A DNA stretch of 64,000 nt, taken from Paenibacillus tyrphae (GTDB lineage: Bacteria > Bacillota > Bacilli > Paenibacillales > NBRC-103111). Below are positions 37,641 through 46,501 of this stretch, one piece after another. The stretch lies in the NCBI RefSeq assembly GCF_024158745.1, contig NZ_JAMZAW010000018.1, positions 113,598-177,597 of the forward strand, read 5' to 3'. A program made the translations under genes and the position numbers. The notes under the pieces are model-generated. The model was not told where the DNA came from and searched no databases. It saw only the letters and a list, made by a program, of their open reading frames with translations. Positions within the stretch are counted from its first letter, which is position 1, and every line of letters starts with the position of its first letter.

Positions 37641-38718
37641 CGGCGTATTCTCCTTTTTCCATCTGCTCGGTTTGCGAGGCGATCGTCAACGCTGAAACGA
37701 TTTCTTCCATATCGCCGTTCAGCACGGCGTCCAGCCGGTGCAGCGTCAGGCCGATGCGGTGATCGGTCACCCGGCTTTGCGGGAAGTTGTACGTGCGGAT
37801 CCGCTCCGAGCGGTCGCCCGTGCCGACTTTGCTCTTCCGCTCGGCACCGTACTTTTCCATCTCTTCCTGCTGCATCTTGTCGTAAATCCGCGCGCGCAGC
37901 ACCTGCAGCGCCTTCTCTTTGTTCGAGTTTTGCGACTTGCCGTCCTGACAGGTTGCCACGATCCCGGTAGGGATGTGCGTCACCCGAACGGCCGATTTCG
38001 TCGTATTGACGGACTGTCCGCCTGCGCCGCTCGAACAGAACGTGTCGACGCGAATGTCCGAATCATTGATCTCAATGTCGAAGTCTTCCATCTCCGGCAT
38101 AACCGCTACGGTCGACGTCGACGTATGGATGCGCCCGCCCGACTCCGTCGTCGGAATGCGCTGCACGCGGTGCGCCCCGCTCTCGAACTTCAGCTTGCTG
38201 TAAGCGCCCTTGCCGTTCACCATGAAGATGATCTCTTTGAAGCCGCCGAGATCGTTCATGTTGACGTCCATAACTTCCGTCCGCCAGCCCTGCGCATCGG
38301 CAAACTTGGAGTACATCCGGTACAGGTCGGCCGCAAACAGAGCCGCCTCGTCCCCGCCGGCCGCACCGCGGATTTCCACGATGACGTTCTTGTCGTCGTT
38401 CGGGTCCTTCGGCATCATGAGGACCTTAATGCGTTCCTCAAGCTCCGTTTTCCGCTCCGACAGCTCGTCGAGCTCCATTTTTACGAGCTCCTTCATTTCG
38501 TCGTCAAGCTTTTCGTTCTGCATCGCCCGCGCCGCTTCGTATTGTTCGGAGACGCTTTTGTACTCCATATAAGCGTCGTACGTCTCCTGCAGGTCGGACT
38601 GCTCTTTGGAATATTCCCGCAGCTTCTTCGCGTCTCCCGCAACATCCGGGTCGCACAGCAGCTCACTCAACTTTTCATAACGGTCGGCCAATGCTTGAAG
38701 CCGGTCCAGCATCGTCAT
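37633..38718 (-). CDS. prfA: Peptide chain release factor 1
   Basis: A 361-residue class I release factor for UAA and UAG. The GGQ loop is in [18 protein letters not shown]. The codon-recognition PxT motif appears as PTT in [14 protein letters not shown]. It starts the prfA-prmC pair, with AAAGGGTGA before the ATG. Confidence 0.97.
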   Translation of the reverse strand: MTMLDRLQALADRYEKLSELLCDPDVAGDAKKLREYSKEQSDLQETYDAYMEYKSVSEQYEAARAMQNEKLDDEMKELVKMELDELSERKTELEERIKVLMMPKDPNDDKNVIVEIRGAAGGDEAALFAADLYRMYSKFADAQGWRTEVMDVNMNDLGGFKEIIFMVNGKGAYSKLKFESGAHRVQRIPTTESGGRIHTSTSTVAVMPEMEDFDIEINDSDIRVDTFCSSGAGGQSVNTTKSAVRVTHIPTGIVATCQDGKSQNSNKEKALQVLRARIYDKMQQEEMEKYGAERKSKVGTGDRSERIRTYNFPQSRVTDHRIGLTLHRLDAVLNGDMEEIVSALTIASQTEQMEKGEYAGA

Positions 38719-38886
38719 TCACCCTTTCTTTTGTTCCGTTTTTCGTAAGTTTGCCCGTTCCGGTTCCTTTGCAGCTCCCGTGGAGCCCACAGCCTTCTCT
38801 CCCGGCTGCTGCCCCTCTCCCCGTTTCACCGCGAATCGCGCGGCCGAAGCAAGAGACGGTCCCCCAAGTCCCTCAGCCCAGCCTCG

Positions 38887-39987
38887 CTATACGTTGAAAC
38901 GGAAGTGCATGACGTCGCCGTCCTGAACGACATATTCCTTGCCTTCCAGACGCAGCTGTCCTTTTTCCTTCGCCGCATTCATCGAGCCGGACCCGATCAA
39001 ATCTTCGTAGCCAACGACCTCTGCGCGGATAAAGCCGCGCTCGAAGTCTGTATGAATCACCGCCGCCGCTTGCGGGGCTTTCGTGCCCATGCGGATCGTC
39101 CAAGCACGCACTTCCTGCACGCCGGCCGTAAAATACGTATACAAGCCAAGCAGCTTGTAAGCCGCTTTAATCAGCCGGTTCAAACCGGATTCCTGCAGCC
39201 CCAGCTCCTCAAGGAACATCGCTTTGTCTTCGCCTTCCAGCTCTGCGATCTCCGATTCGACCTTCGCGCTGATCGGCACCACTTCCGCACCTTCCTGCGC
39301 CGCGTATTCGCGTACCTTTTGCACATACGGATTGCCTTCGGCGTCGGCAACTTCCGATTCGCTTACATTGGCCGCGTACAGCACCGGCTTCATCGTCAGC
39401 AGGTGCAGATCGCGGATCAACAGCTTCTCTTCGTCGCTAAGCTCCACGCTGCGCGCCGGTTTATCGTTGTAGAGCGCTTCTTTGATCCGTTCGAGCGTTT
39501 CTACTTCTTGCGCGTACTTTTTGTCGCCGCCCTTCATGTTTTTGCGAGAGCGATCAATGCGCTTATCGACGGAATCCACGTCCGCCAAAATCAGCTCGAG
39601 GTTAATCGTCTCGATATCGCTGATCGGATCGACTGTACCCGAAACGTGCGTGATATTCTCATCCTGAAAACAGCGCACGACGTGCACGATCGCATCCACC
39701 TCGCGGATGTGCGCCAAAAATTTATTTCCCAGTCCTTCGCCTTTGCTGGCGCCTTTGACCAAGCCCGCAATATCGACGAATTCGAATGCCGTCGGCACGA
39801 TGCGGTTCGGATTCACGATCTCGGCCAACCGGTCAAGACGCTCGTCCGGCACCTCAACGACACCGACATTCGGATCTATAGTACAAAACGGGTAGTTCGC
39901 CGACTCCGCTCCGGCTTGCGTAATCGCGTTAAATAACGTAGATTTGCCAACGTTCGGCAGTCCGACGATCCCTGCTTTCAATGCCAT
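38887..39987 (-). CDS. ychF: Redox-regulated ATPase/GTPase YchF
   Basis: A 366-residue Obg-family P-loop protein. G1 is [15 protein letters not shown], switch II is [19 protein letters not shown], and the base-specificity position reads NVSE, as in YchF proteins that prefer ATP. The C-terminal TGS domain ends in [15 protein letters not shown]. YchF binds ribosomes and is linked to stress responses. The 167-bp gap to prfA shows no gene. Confidence 0.95.
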   Translation of the reverse strand: MALKAGIVGLPNVGKSTLFNAITQAGAESANYPFCTIDPNVGVVEVPDERLDRLAEIVNPNRIVPTAFEFVDIAGLVKGASKGEGLGNKFLAHIREVDAIVHVVRCFQDENITHVSGTVDPISDIETINLELILADVDSVDKRIDRSRKNMKGGDKKYAQEVETLERIKEALYNDKPARSVELSDEEKLLIRDLHLLTMKPVLYAANVSESEVADAEGNPYVQKVREYAAQEGAEVVPISAKVESEIAELEGEDKAMFLEELGLQESGLNRLIKAAYKLLGLYTYFTAGVQEVRAWTIRMGTKAPQAAAVIHTDFERGFIRAEVVGYEDLIGSGSMNAAKEKGQLRLEGKEYVVQDGDVMHFRFNV

Positions 39988-40082
39988 GAAAAGGACAACT
40001 CCTTCAGTGTATTTCTAAGCAAATTCCTAACTTAAAATTATACTACAAACCCGGCCTTTGTGTCACCTCATGCCCGCACAGC

Positions 40083-40114
40083 AAAAAATACCGGCCTCGC
40101 TTCCGCAAGGCCGG
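40083..40114 (-). terminator. Intrinsic terminator downstream of the amidase gene
   Basis: On the minus strand CCGGCCTTGC-GGAA-GCGAGGCCGG is followed by TATTTTTTGC, about 40 bp after the amidase stop. Confidence 0.85.
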
Positions 40115-40152
40115 CTCTATTCGCACACTCTCTCCGTTCTCTCGTTTGCAGT

Positions 40153-40869
40153 CTATTCTTCCGGTTGGCCGGAAGCCTTTCTGAGCTCGTTCGCCAGCCG
40201 GTGGAATTCCGCCTGGCCTTCCGCATCGTCAATCGCCAAATACGATGCAGACAAAAAACGGATCAAGTTATTCGCATCCCCCACAGTAAGAAGCGCATCC
40301 GGCGGGTCCGGCGTAACGCTGGAAGCGTACTCGTCCGCCACGTCCTGCAGAAAATCGTCAAACGTCTTGCCAAGCAGTCTCAACGGCTCCTTAGGGTCCG
40401 TGCGCCGGGCCGGATCAAGCATGTAGTGGCCGGCAATGTCCGTCTCCGGATTCAAGCTGTACCGGCAGCAAGCATATGCCAATACCCAAACGTACCTTTT
40501 GTACGCTTCGCCCAGATCGATGCTTCCGCCGTAGCAGAGCTCGACCGCGCCGGCCGCATCGTTGGCATCCGCACCGTAACGGGCATTGTCCGTCGTTACG
40601 TTATACACAACGTGGTACGCCTTCTCCGGAGCCCCCGTCAAAAACGGGATGCACTCGATAATCTCCCGGTCGTCCACAAACAAATGCGCCGAAGCCGACA
40701 TGTCGTTTCGGGTCCGTTCATAATACGCTACGTTGGATGCAGCCGTCGCACCAGGATTACCCGTATCGTGCGCGACCATGAAGCGGCACGGGTCCAGAGC
40801 AAGAACCGGGCGGCGTTGGCTCGGCCCCGTCAAATACCGGGGAACGATCTCGTATTTCATCGTAAACGC
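40153..40869 (-). CDS. N-acetylmuramoyl-L-alanine amidase (Amidase_2/PGRP type), phage-lysin-like
   Basis: A 238-residue protein with an Amidase_2 fold. The zinc-binding histidines are probably in FMVAHDTGNPGATA and IAGHYMLDPARRTDPKEP, with the matching helix region AHLFVDDREIIECIP between them. Such enzymes cleave the MurNAc-L-Ala bond. No signal peptide or recognisable wall-binding domain is present, which resembles prophage endolysins; the last 60 residues are an unknown helical tail. AGGTGG selects the ATG at 40869. It is 94 bp downstream of the PilZ gene with no clear terminator between, so it may share the c-di-GMP riboswitch. Confidence 0.8.
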   Translation of the reverse strand, partial: AFTMKYEIVPRYLTGPSQRRPVLALDPCRFMVAHDTGNPGATAASNVAYYERTRNDMSASAHLFVDDREIIECIPFLTGAPEKAYHVVYNVTTDNARYGADANDAAGAVELCYGGSIDLGEAYKRYVWVLAYACCRYSLNPETDIAGHYMLDPARRTDPKEPLRLLGKTFDDFLQDVADEYASSVTPDPPDALLTVGDANNLIRFLSASYLAIDDAEGQAEFHRLANELRKASGQPEE

Positions 40870-40963
40870 CATGCTGTTCACCACCTCGAAGCTTTTATCT
40901 TTAAGATATGCTCCAAGTCACCGACCAGTCCGGCGCGTTTGCCGATGAAGGCTGCGCCTTTTT

Positions 40964-41647
40964 TTACTCTTCCCGTTTCTGCGCAAAATGAGTCTCCACC
41001 TGTTTTTTCAGGATGAATGCGCGCAGCGAATTGGCCTTATCCGCAGCCAGCTCGACGAAATGAGCCCCATAATAGCAACCGAACTCCACCGGCTCCGTCC
41101 GTATAATTTCCGCACGGCAGTGCATAGAGAAGCCAAGGTCGAGATGCAACTGCACCAGCGCGTCCCGATCCAGCTCGACGGGCTCTTCAATGATAAAACC
41201 TATCCCGCTGAGGCTGATGTTTTGGACGGTAAGCGGAATCTGCCCCTCCGGCACCTGCCAAGAATCGTCCTCGTTGCGGTACGATACGAGAGCGCCCTTT
41301 TGATTCACCTTGACCCGGGGATGCTCGCGCTTTTCCGCGAACCGGTTCTGGTGCTGGGGCGGAATAAGAACCATGACCACGCCCTGATCCTTGGCCACGA
41401 CCGTCGATTCGAACGGGTAAAAGCCGCCCGGGGAATAAATCGTCAGTTTGACCGCATCGCCCAATTCGAACGCTTTGTACTCCGACATTTCGATTTCGAT
41501 AATATCCCCTTCGACGTACGTCAATATCCCGGTGGACACAAATTTCTCTTTCTCCACTACAATTCGGCTGTTCAGCATAACCGTGCCGGAACTGCGGTGT
41601 CTTTCTTTGAAATTGTTAAGATTGCGGGAAACAGCCGGTGTGTTCAT
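40964..41647 (-). CDS. PilZ domain protein (c-di-GMP receptor, YcgR/YpfA-like)
   Basis: A 227-residue protein with an N-terminal YcgR-like flagellar brake domain (about 20-105) and a C-terminal PilZ domain (about 105-215). The c-di-GMP motifs are present: RxxxR as REHPR at about residue 107 and NxSxxG as NISLSGIG at about 143. Such proteins slow motility when c-di-GMP is high. A c-di-GMP-I riboswitch with a terminator lies in its leader, so the second messenger would control both synthesis and activity of this receptor. The start codon is ATG at 41647. Confidence 0.9.
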   Translation of the reverse strand: MNTPAVSRNLNNFKERHRSSGTVMLNSRIVVEKEKFVSTGILTYVEGDIIEIEMSEYKAFELGDAVKLTIYSPGGFYPFESTVVAKDQGVVMVLIPPQHQNRFAEKREHPRVKVNQKGALVSYRNEDDSWQVPEGQIPLTVQNISLSGIGFIIEEPVELDRDALVQLHLDLGFSMHCRAEIIRTEPVEFGCYYGAHFVELAADKANSLRAFILKKQVETHFAQKREE

Positions 41648-41690
41648 CCGCTACGTCACCATCCTTGATTTTTAAGTGATGTCCTTGGCG

Positions 41691-41753
41691 CAAAAAGGCC
41701 GCCTCCCCCGTAACAGAGAAACAGCCGACGAATTCCGCATCTTTTCGGCGGCC
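41691..41753 (-). terminator. Terminator of the c-di-GMP riboswitch
   Basis: On the minus strand GGCCGCC (41747-41753), the 3' end of the aptamer, can pair with GGCGGCC (41697-41703), which is followed by TTTTTG. Sharing of GGCCGCC between aptamer and terminator suggests that ligand binding blocks termination (inference). Confidence 0.65.
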
Positions 41754-41830
41754 AGGCTGTCGTAGTCCGTCTGCGGACCTTAGACCCTAAGCTTTGCGTC
41801 GCTGCCTTTCGGCAGGTTTGCCATGAACGA
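41745..41830 (-). ncRNA. Cyclic di-GMP-I (GEMM) riboswitch upstream of the PilZ gene
   Basis: On the minus strand the element reads GGCAAACC, then stem CTGCC-GAAA-GGCAG, then GACGCAAAGC, AGGGTCTAAGG, a variable hairpin (GTCCGCAGACGGAC) and ACGACAGCCTGGCCGCC. These are the conserved blocks of GEMM-I in the correct order, including the GAAA tetraloop of P2 and its receptor-side sequences. The riboswitch lies about 100 nt before the PilZ start codon. Confidence 0.94.
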
Positions 41831-41981
41831 ATGGTTGCAATACTTTATTATCATTATCGTATATGTAAAAACAATCAATTATAGGACAATTTACCTAATC
41901 GATACTATATTTAGTATAGCAATCCCCCACATCATCGTTCAACGGTATCGCCGAAATTCATTTTTTCTTAATAATTCACAA

Positions 41982-42115
41982 TGGGGATAACTCTGCTATT
42001 CACATCTCCAACAACCTGTGGATAACTGCAAAATTCGTTTTATTCCTTGCTATTTCGACTAAATTTATCTACAATGAGTTGAAAACAGAGCTTTTTATCC
42101 ACAATTTTATCCACA
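41982..42115. promoter_or_regulatory. DnaA-box cluster upstream of tadA
   Basis: Three perfect DnaA boxes occur: TTATCCACA at 42095-42103 and 42107-42115 on the plus strand, and its complement TGTGGATAA at 42017-42025. Two one-mismatch copies are at 41982-41990 (TGGGGATAA) and 42065-42073 (TTATCTACA). The region is AT-rich. It is not the chromosomal origin by gene context (no dnaA, dnaN or rpmH next to it) but could titrate DnaA or regulate neighbours. Confidence 0.7.
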
Positions 42116-42180
42116 GCGTGTTAACAACGAATACTTGTTCGAGACCGCATTGTGCATATACGATAATCGAGGTGTCCAGC

Positions 42181-42654
42181 TTGTCTTCAGCGTTATGGGA
42201 AGAACATTTGCCTTTTATGAAAGCCGCGATCGAAGAAGCGCAGAAAGCGGAAGCGATACGCGAAGTCCCGATCGGGGCGGTCGTCGTGCTCGGCGACGAG
42301 ATCATCGGCCGCGGCCACAATGTCCGTGAAACGACGCGGGACCCGCTGGCGCATGCCGAGCTGATCGCAATTAAGCAAGCGAGCGAGCGTCTGGATGCCT
42401 GGCGTCTGCTGAACTGCCGGCTATATGTTACGTTGGAGCCTTGTCCGATGTGCGCGGGTGCGATTGTGCAAGCCCGAATCAGTCAAGTCGTCTTCGGTAC
42501 CTCGGACCCGAAGGCCGGCTGCGCAGGCACGCTGATGAACCTGCTTCAAGAAGACCGGTTCAATCATCGGGTCGACGTGATCGGCGGGGTTATGCAGCAG
42601 GAATGCGGAACGATGCTGACGCAATTTTTCCGCAAGCTGCGGGGAAAAGAATAA
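42181..42654 (+). CDS. tadA: tRNA-specific adenosine deaminase TadA
   Basis: A 157-residue zinc deaminase converting A34 to inosine in tRNA-Arg(ACG). The HAE motif (PLAHAELIAIKQ) and PCxxC motif (LEPCPMCAGAI) bind zinc. I chose the TTG at 42181 because CGAGGTG lies just upstream and the length then fits the family; the open frame extends to an ATG at 42079, but that stretch contains DnaA boxes and is not family-like. It is one of the few plus-strand genes, so it would be transcribed toward the inferred origin. Confidence 0.93.
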   Translation: MSSALWEEHLPFMKAAIEEAQKAEAIREVPIGAVVVLGDEIIGRGHNVRETTRDPLAHAELIAIKQASERLDAWRLLNCRLYVTLEPCPMCAGAIVQARISQVVFGTSDPKAGCAGTLMNLLQEDRFNHRVDVIGGVMQQECGTMLTQFFRKLRGKE

Positions 42655-42712
42655 ACGCCGGCTTCTACATCAAACTGCCACAAGTTGTGGCGGTAAAAAA
42701 GAGGCAGTCCTC

Positions 42713-42741
42713 TTTACATTTTCTTAGGACAATGGTAGAAT
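42713..42741 (+). promoter_or_regulatory. Sigma-A promoter of tRNA-Pro
   Basis: TTTACA (42713-42718) and TAGAAT (42736-42741) are separated by 17 bp, about 22 bp before the mature tRNA 5' end. Confidence 0.8.
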
Positions 42742-42769
42742 AAAAAAGCTTCGTGCTTAGGCACACCGA

Positions 42770-42843
42770 CGAGACGTGGCTCAGCTTGGTAGAGCGCTTG
42801 GTTCGGGACCAAGAGGTCGCAGGTTCAAATCCTGTCGTCTCGA
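42770..42843 (+). tRNA. tRNA-Pro (anticodon CGG)
   Basis: A 74-nt cloverleaf. The acceptor stem is CGAGACG/CGTCTCG with discriminator A, the anticodon stem-loop is CTTGG-TTCGGGA-CCAAG (anticodon CGG, codon CCG), and the T arm is CAGG-TTCAAAT-CCTG. CCA is not encoded. The gene stands alone with its own promoter and terminator. Confidence 0.95.
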
Positions 42844-42860
42844 TACGTTTAAGACAAGGA

Positions 42861-42888
42861 TTGCGGTCATGAGACCGCAATTTTTTTA
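42861..42888 (+). terminator. Intrinsic terminator of tRNA-Pro
   Basis: TTGCGGTC-ATGA-GACCGCAA is followed by seven T. It overlaps the end of the convergent minus-strand gene. Confidence 0.9.
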
Positions 42889-44085
42889 TTTTTTACGGAA
42901 AATATGCGCTGCGGCTTTTTTATGAAAAGACGTTCCAAGATACACCGCAAAACGTTCAAGACAATCGAGTATGCTCTCTTTCATCGGAATCGTTACGGAA
43001 ACGGGATCTTCCCACCACCAATTTTTTATGGCAAGCGGGGCGCCGCTTTTGTGCTGTTGAGGTTCGAATCGGGCTACGATTTGATCGCCATAAAGGACTG
43101 GCAGTACATAATAACCAAATTTCCGTTCGGCAGCCGGCTTATAAACTTCCCACCGATATTCGAAATCAAATAACGCTTGGATGAGATTACGATCCCATAA
43201 CATATTATCCAGAGGAGCAAGTATACTTGAACGTTCCATCGCCGGACTTACCGATAAAGCTTTGTTCAGAAGCTCCAAGTCCGTCTTTCGGATATGCAAA
43301 GGATGCTCCAGATCTTCCACATGAATTTCAACGATTCTGTTCTCGCTCAATAATCTCTTAAAAGCTTCATTTCGCTGCGGGCTCTTCATGCCGCTAATGC
43401 CAAGCCAGGCGTCGCTGGGCCGGTTCCATAGCATGCCTATACTGCCGATACGGCGAAGCACGTTCCACTCATAGTACTGCTCGTCAGACTGGAACGGTTC
43501 CTGTGCGGAATATAATTGTTCCGCAATATGTCTCTCCGCCAAATCATAATATTTGCGGGTGTTGACCTTATGATGAATCACAAGAAGTCCCGCATAATTC
43601 ATTCCTTCCAACGCGGCCCGGGCTAACCTGGTCGGTCCCCATCCCCAATCGATTTTTTCGTCAAAATGAATATCTCCGGAGCAGACAGCGCCTCTGTTCT
43701 TGATGTCTTCGTATATTTTATCTACCGTGCTTTGACGGGCGGCGCACCAAGCTTGATATTTTTTTCGGAATCTTGAAAAATAGGGCCAATCCTCTACGGG
43801 GAAAATGGCCATATTTTTATCCCAGTGATCAATCAGCTTACGTTCGTTATATAACAGGTCCCGAAGCATGCTGCGATTGAAATCCTTGATCCGGCTCTGA
43901 AGCACAAGCTCCGGATTCATCCCGACCACATTGAGAGGGTCGAACTGGATGCACCCCACCCGACGGATATAAGAAACGATTCCCTCAGGACCGGCAAATT
44001 CAAAATCGCCGTGCAGTCCGTGGTAATACAATAAAAACCTTTTGGCTTGCGATTTGGTTAGCAGAATAGGGGTCAATCGTTTCAC
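42886..44085 (-). CDS. YcaQ/AlkZ-family winged-helix DNA glycosylase-like protein
   Basis: A 399-residue protein of the HTH_42 (YcaQ/AlkZ) family. Members unhook DNA interstrand crosslinks or protect against alkylating natural products. The catalytic QxD form of the motif is visible in RRVGCIQFDPLNVVG. SRFRKKY and the C-terminal LDNMLWDRNLIQALFDFEYRWEVY (quoted in part) are also family-like. The first codon is GTG at 44085; a TTG three codons later has a better-placed GAGGTG. It converges with tRNA-Pro and shows no operon partner. Confidence 0.85.
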   Translation of the reverse strand: MKRLTPILLTKSQAKRFLLYYHGLHGDFEFAGPEGIVSYIRRVGCIQFDPLNVVGMNPELVLQSRIKDFNRSMLRDLLYNERKLIDHWDKNMAIFPVEDWPYFSRFRKKYQAWCAARQSTVDKIYEDIKNRGAVCSGDIHFDEKIDWGWGPTRLARAALEGMNYAGLLVIHHKVNTRKYYDLAERHIAEQLYSAQEPFQSDEQYYEWNVLRRIGSIGMLWNRPSDAWLGISGMKSPQRNEAFKRLLSENRIVEIHVEDLEHPLHIRKTDLELLNKALSVSPAMERSSILAPLDNMLWDRNLIQALFDFEYRWEVYKPAAERKFGYYVLPVLYGDQIVARFEPQQHKSGAPLAIKNWWWEDPVSVTIPMKESILDCLERFAVYLGTSFHKKAAAHIFRKK

Positions 44086-44177
44086 CTCGAATCGTACGGT
44101 TAACGAATCACGAACTTATGTTCCTATATTATATTCCGCTTTGTTCCAGGTTGGCAAGCCATTTTCTCAGACTGAAT

Positions 44178-44222
44178 AAAAAAGAGCTTTGACCCGACAT
44201 CTGTCCGGCTTCAAAGCTCTTT
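44178..44222 (-). terminator. Intrinsic terminator downstream of the ABC transporter operon
   Basis: On the minus strand AAAGAGCTTTGA pairs with TCAAAGCTCTTT around an inner GCCGGAC/GTCGGGT pairing, followed by TTTATTC. It is about 14 bp after the stop of the binding protein gene. Confidence 0.9.
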
Positions 44223-44235
44223 CGCCCGCTACTCT

Positions 44236-45633
44236 TTAATTCTTGCTATTCGCCCGGTTATAGTCCGCCAACGCTTTGTTGATTCGGGTAACCATGCTGG
44301 CGATGGCCTTGTCGATATCCTTCTTGTCGGTGACGTAGCCCAAAATTTCTTCTTTCATCGCGGTGCTGATTTCGCTGGATACCGCATTCATCGGCTCTTG
44401 CGTATCCGGCGAGGAAGCATGCAGCTGATTGATAGCCGTCTTAAACAGTGGATTTTTGTCCAGATGCGCTTTCATATCCGGCAGATCGTACGTCTTCAAA
44501 TTGACCGGAAAATAGCCCGTCCCGGAGTGCCATACGAACTGGGTTTCCGCAGACGTGCTGTATTTCATATACTCTCTGGCTGCATCGATCTTAGCTTTGT
44601 CGTCGCGGTCCATCGTATATAATGCGGAGCCTCCGACAGCAACGCCACCCTTATCGCCCGCATCCACTTTCGGAAGGAACGCCGTTCCTACTTCGAACTT
44701 CCCGCCGACGGCGTTCAGCACTCCTTTGAGCCCGGCCGTCGAATTCACAAACATGGCAAGCTTGCCTACGGCAAATTCCTCGTTCTGATTCGTCTCCGTT
44801 CCCGTCTGGATTCCGCCGTATGTGACCGCTTTTTTCCACTCCGTCATAAATTTCTTCATCGTCCCGTTCGAGTCGAACTCCACCGCGGTCATCGTATTGG
44901 CGCGGCCGTTTTTGTTATTCCCGATATAGCCGCCCTGCATGCCGATCCAGCTGGACAGATGATACAAGTCCGGCGTTCCGGAAAAGCCCCACTGGCTGGT
45001 TTGCGTACCGTTCTTCTTCGTCAGCTTGGCGGCATACTGCCCCATCTCGTCGATCGTCGCCGGCGGCTTCTCGGGATTCAAGCCCGCTTCCTTAAACAAA
45101 TTTTTGTTATAGTACAGCAGAATGGTAGAGTTGGCAAACGGCACGCCGATCAGCTTGCCATTGTAGCTGAAGGAGGCCACGACATTCGGCTCCAGGTCCG
45201 CTATGCGAAAAGAAGCATCTTGGTCGGCCAACGTCTGCGCCGGAACCACGTAAGGGATATCCTTCATATAAGCCGTTTCCGAAGCGGGAGACTGCACGAT
45301 ATCCGGCAAGTTTTTGACATCCTTGGCCTGCACCGCGGCTCTTACTTTTTTCATCAAGTCGCCATAGCTGCCTTGAAAGACAGGCGTAATGACAATGCCT
45401 TTCTCCTTGCCGACCGTATCGTTGAAGGTCTTCGCCACTTTCTTGACGACCTCTTCGTTGGCACCGCCCATCGCGTGCCAGAAGGTCAGGTTCACCGGCC
45501 CTGTACTCGCCGTCGATGGAGCAGCGCTGCTGTCGGGCGTCGCCTTGGCGCTCGGATTCGCGCCGCCTCCGCATGCGGTCAATACGTTAAGAGCTGTCAA
45601 TACGCTGACTAGGGTGATCATAGGCTTTTTCAT
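44236..45633 (-). CDS. ABC transporter extracellular solute-binding lipoprotein (UgpB-like)
   Basis: A 465-residue SBP_bac_1/8-type binding protein. The signal peptide ends in the lipobox LTAC (Cys21), followed by a Ser/Ala/Pro-rich linker (about 22-45). The mature part begins VNLTFWHAMGGANEEVVKKV, a start shared with UgpB-type glycerol-3-phosphate and sugar binding proteins. It is the last gene of a unit with two permease genes and glpP. No ATPase is encoded, so a shared ATPase such as an MsmX/UgpC homologue is presumably used. The substrate is inferred from glpP, not from residues. Confidence 0.9.
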   Translation of the reverse strand: MKKPMITLVSVLTALNVLTACGGGANPSAKATPDSSAAPSTASTGPVNLTFWHAMGGANEEVVKKVAKTFNDTVGKEKGIVITPVFQGSYGDLMKKVRAAVQAKDVKNLPDIVQSPASETAYMKDIPYVVPAQTLADQDASFRIADLEPNVVASFSYNGKLIGVPFANSTILLYYNKNLFKEAGLNPEKPPATIDEMGQYAAKLTKKNGTQTSQWGFSGTPDLYHLSSWIGMQGGYIGNNKNGRANTMTAVEFDSNGTMKKFMTEWKKAVTYGGIQTGTETNQNEEFAVGKLAMFVNSTAGLKGVLNAVGGKFEVGTAFLPKVDAGDKGGVAVGGSALYTMDRDDKAKIDAAREYMKYSTSAETQFVWHSGTGYFPVNLKTYDLPDMKAHLDKNPLFKTAINQLHASSPDTQEPMNAVSSEISTAMKEEILGYVTDKKDIDKAIASMVTRINKALADYNRANSKN

Positions 45634-45673
45634 TTGGTTATCCTCCTCAGGTAGTGGGCTATATTGTGAATCC

Positions 45674-46501
45674 TTATCCTTTCAAGCCGCCCGACGTCAC
45701 GCCGAAGACGAGCTGCTTTTGGAAGAAGACGAAGACTAGCACGGACGGAATGAGGATCACGGTTACACCGGCCATAATCGGTCCGTACACCATCCCTTCC
45801 GGGAATTGCAGCATCGTAATGCCGACCTGCACGGTTCTCATCTGCTCCGAGTTCGTCACCAGCAGCGGCCACAGGTATGTATTCCAAAGACCGATAAACG
45901 ATGTAATCGTGATCGAAGATAAGACAGGCACGGACATCGGGAGCAAAATTTGTGCAAAAAACCGCATATCGCCGCAGCCGTCCACAAGCGCCGCATCTCT
46001 GTAATCTCTCGGCACGGTCATGAAGTGCTGCCGCAGCATAAACATGAACACCGCTGCCACCAGCATGACGATCATGACGCCGCCGTACGTATTGATAAGC
46101 CCCATCTGGGCGACCGTAATATAGTTGGTAATAATGAGCATGTCCCCCGGGATCATCATCGTTCCCAGAATGAACAGGAACCACCCTTTCTTCCACCGGA
46201 ATTCCATAAACGCGAAGGCGTACGCCGCCAAGCTGCTCGTAATCAACCGGCCGATCGTGCCGACAACCGCAATCAGGAACGAGTTCCACATAAACGTGAA
46301 AATCGGCGTCGAGGTAAATACCGTTTTGTAATTGTCCAAAAATAACGTGCTGGGAAACAGCCTGGGCGGGTAGGAGCCGAGATCGGAAGGACTCATCAAG
46401 CTGACTCCGATGCAATAAATGAGCGGGAAAATGACGACCAGACCCGCCAGCATAGAGATCGCAAGCACTCCCCAATCGTACAGCCGCTTCGTTGCCATCA
46501 T
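45674..46501 (-). CDS. ABC transporter permease, MalG/UgpE type
   Basis: A 275-residue membrane subunit with six helices. The EAA loop that contacts the ATPase reads DAALVDGCGDMRFFAQILLP. The N-terminal helix is GVLAISMLAGLVVIFPLIYC. The start at 46501 overlaps the preceding permease stop as ATGA with AAAGGGG upstream; the open frame reaching 46726 only mirrors that gene. It pairs with the following permease as the membrane part of the importer. Confidence 0.93.
   Translation of the reverse strand: MMATKRLYDWGVLAISMLAGLVVIFPLIYCIGVSLMSPSDLGSYPPRLFPSTLFLDNYKTVFTSTPIFTFMWNSFLIAVVGTIGRLITSSLAAYAFAFMEFRWKKGWFLFILGTMMIPGDMLIITNYITVAQMGLINTYGGVMIVMLVAAVFMFMLRQHFMTVPRDYRDAALVDGCGDMRFFAQILLPMSVPVLSSITITSFIGLWNTYLWPLLVTNSEQMRTVQVGITMLQFPEGMVYGPIMAGVTVILIPSVLVFVFFQKQLVFGVTSGGLKG

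Noticed and set aside
40153..40869. Prophage
   Set aside because: The amidase is lysin-like, but no holin, capsid, tail, portal or integrase gene is nearby.
41982..42115. Chromosomal origin oriC
   Set aside because: Boxes are present, but dnaA, dnaN and rpmH are not adjacent, and gene orientation and B. subtilis synteny place the origin to the right of the window.
42079..42180. Upstream extension of tadA to the ATG at 42079
   Set aside because: The extra 34 codons contain two DnaA boxes, are not family-like, and a better ribosome binding site precedes the TTG at 42181.
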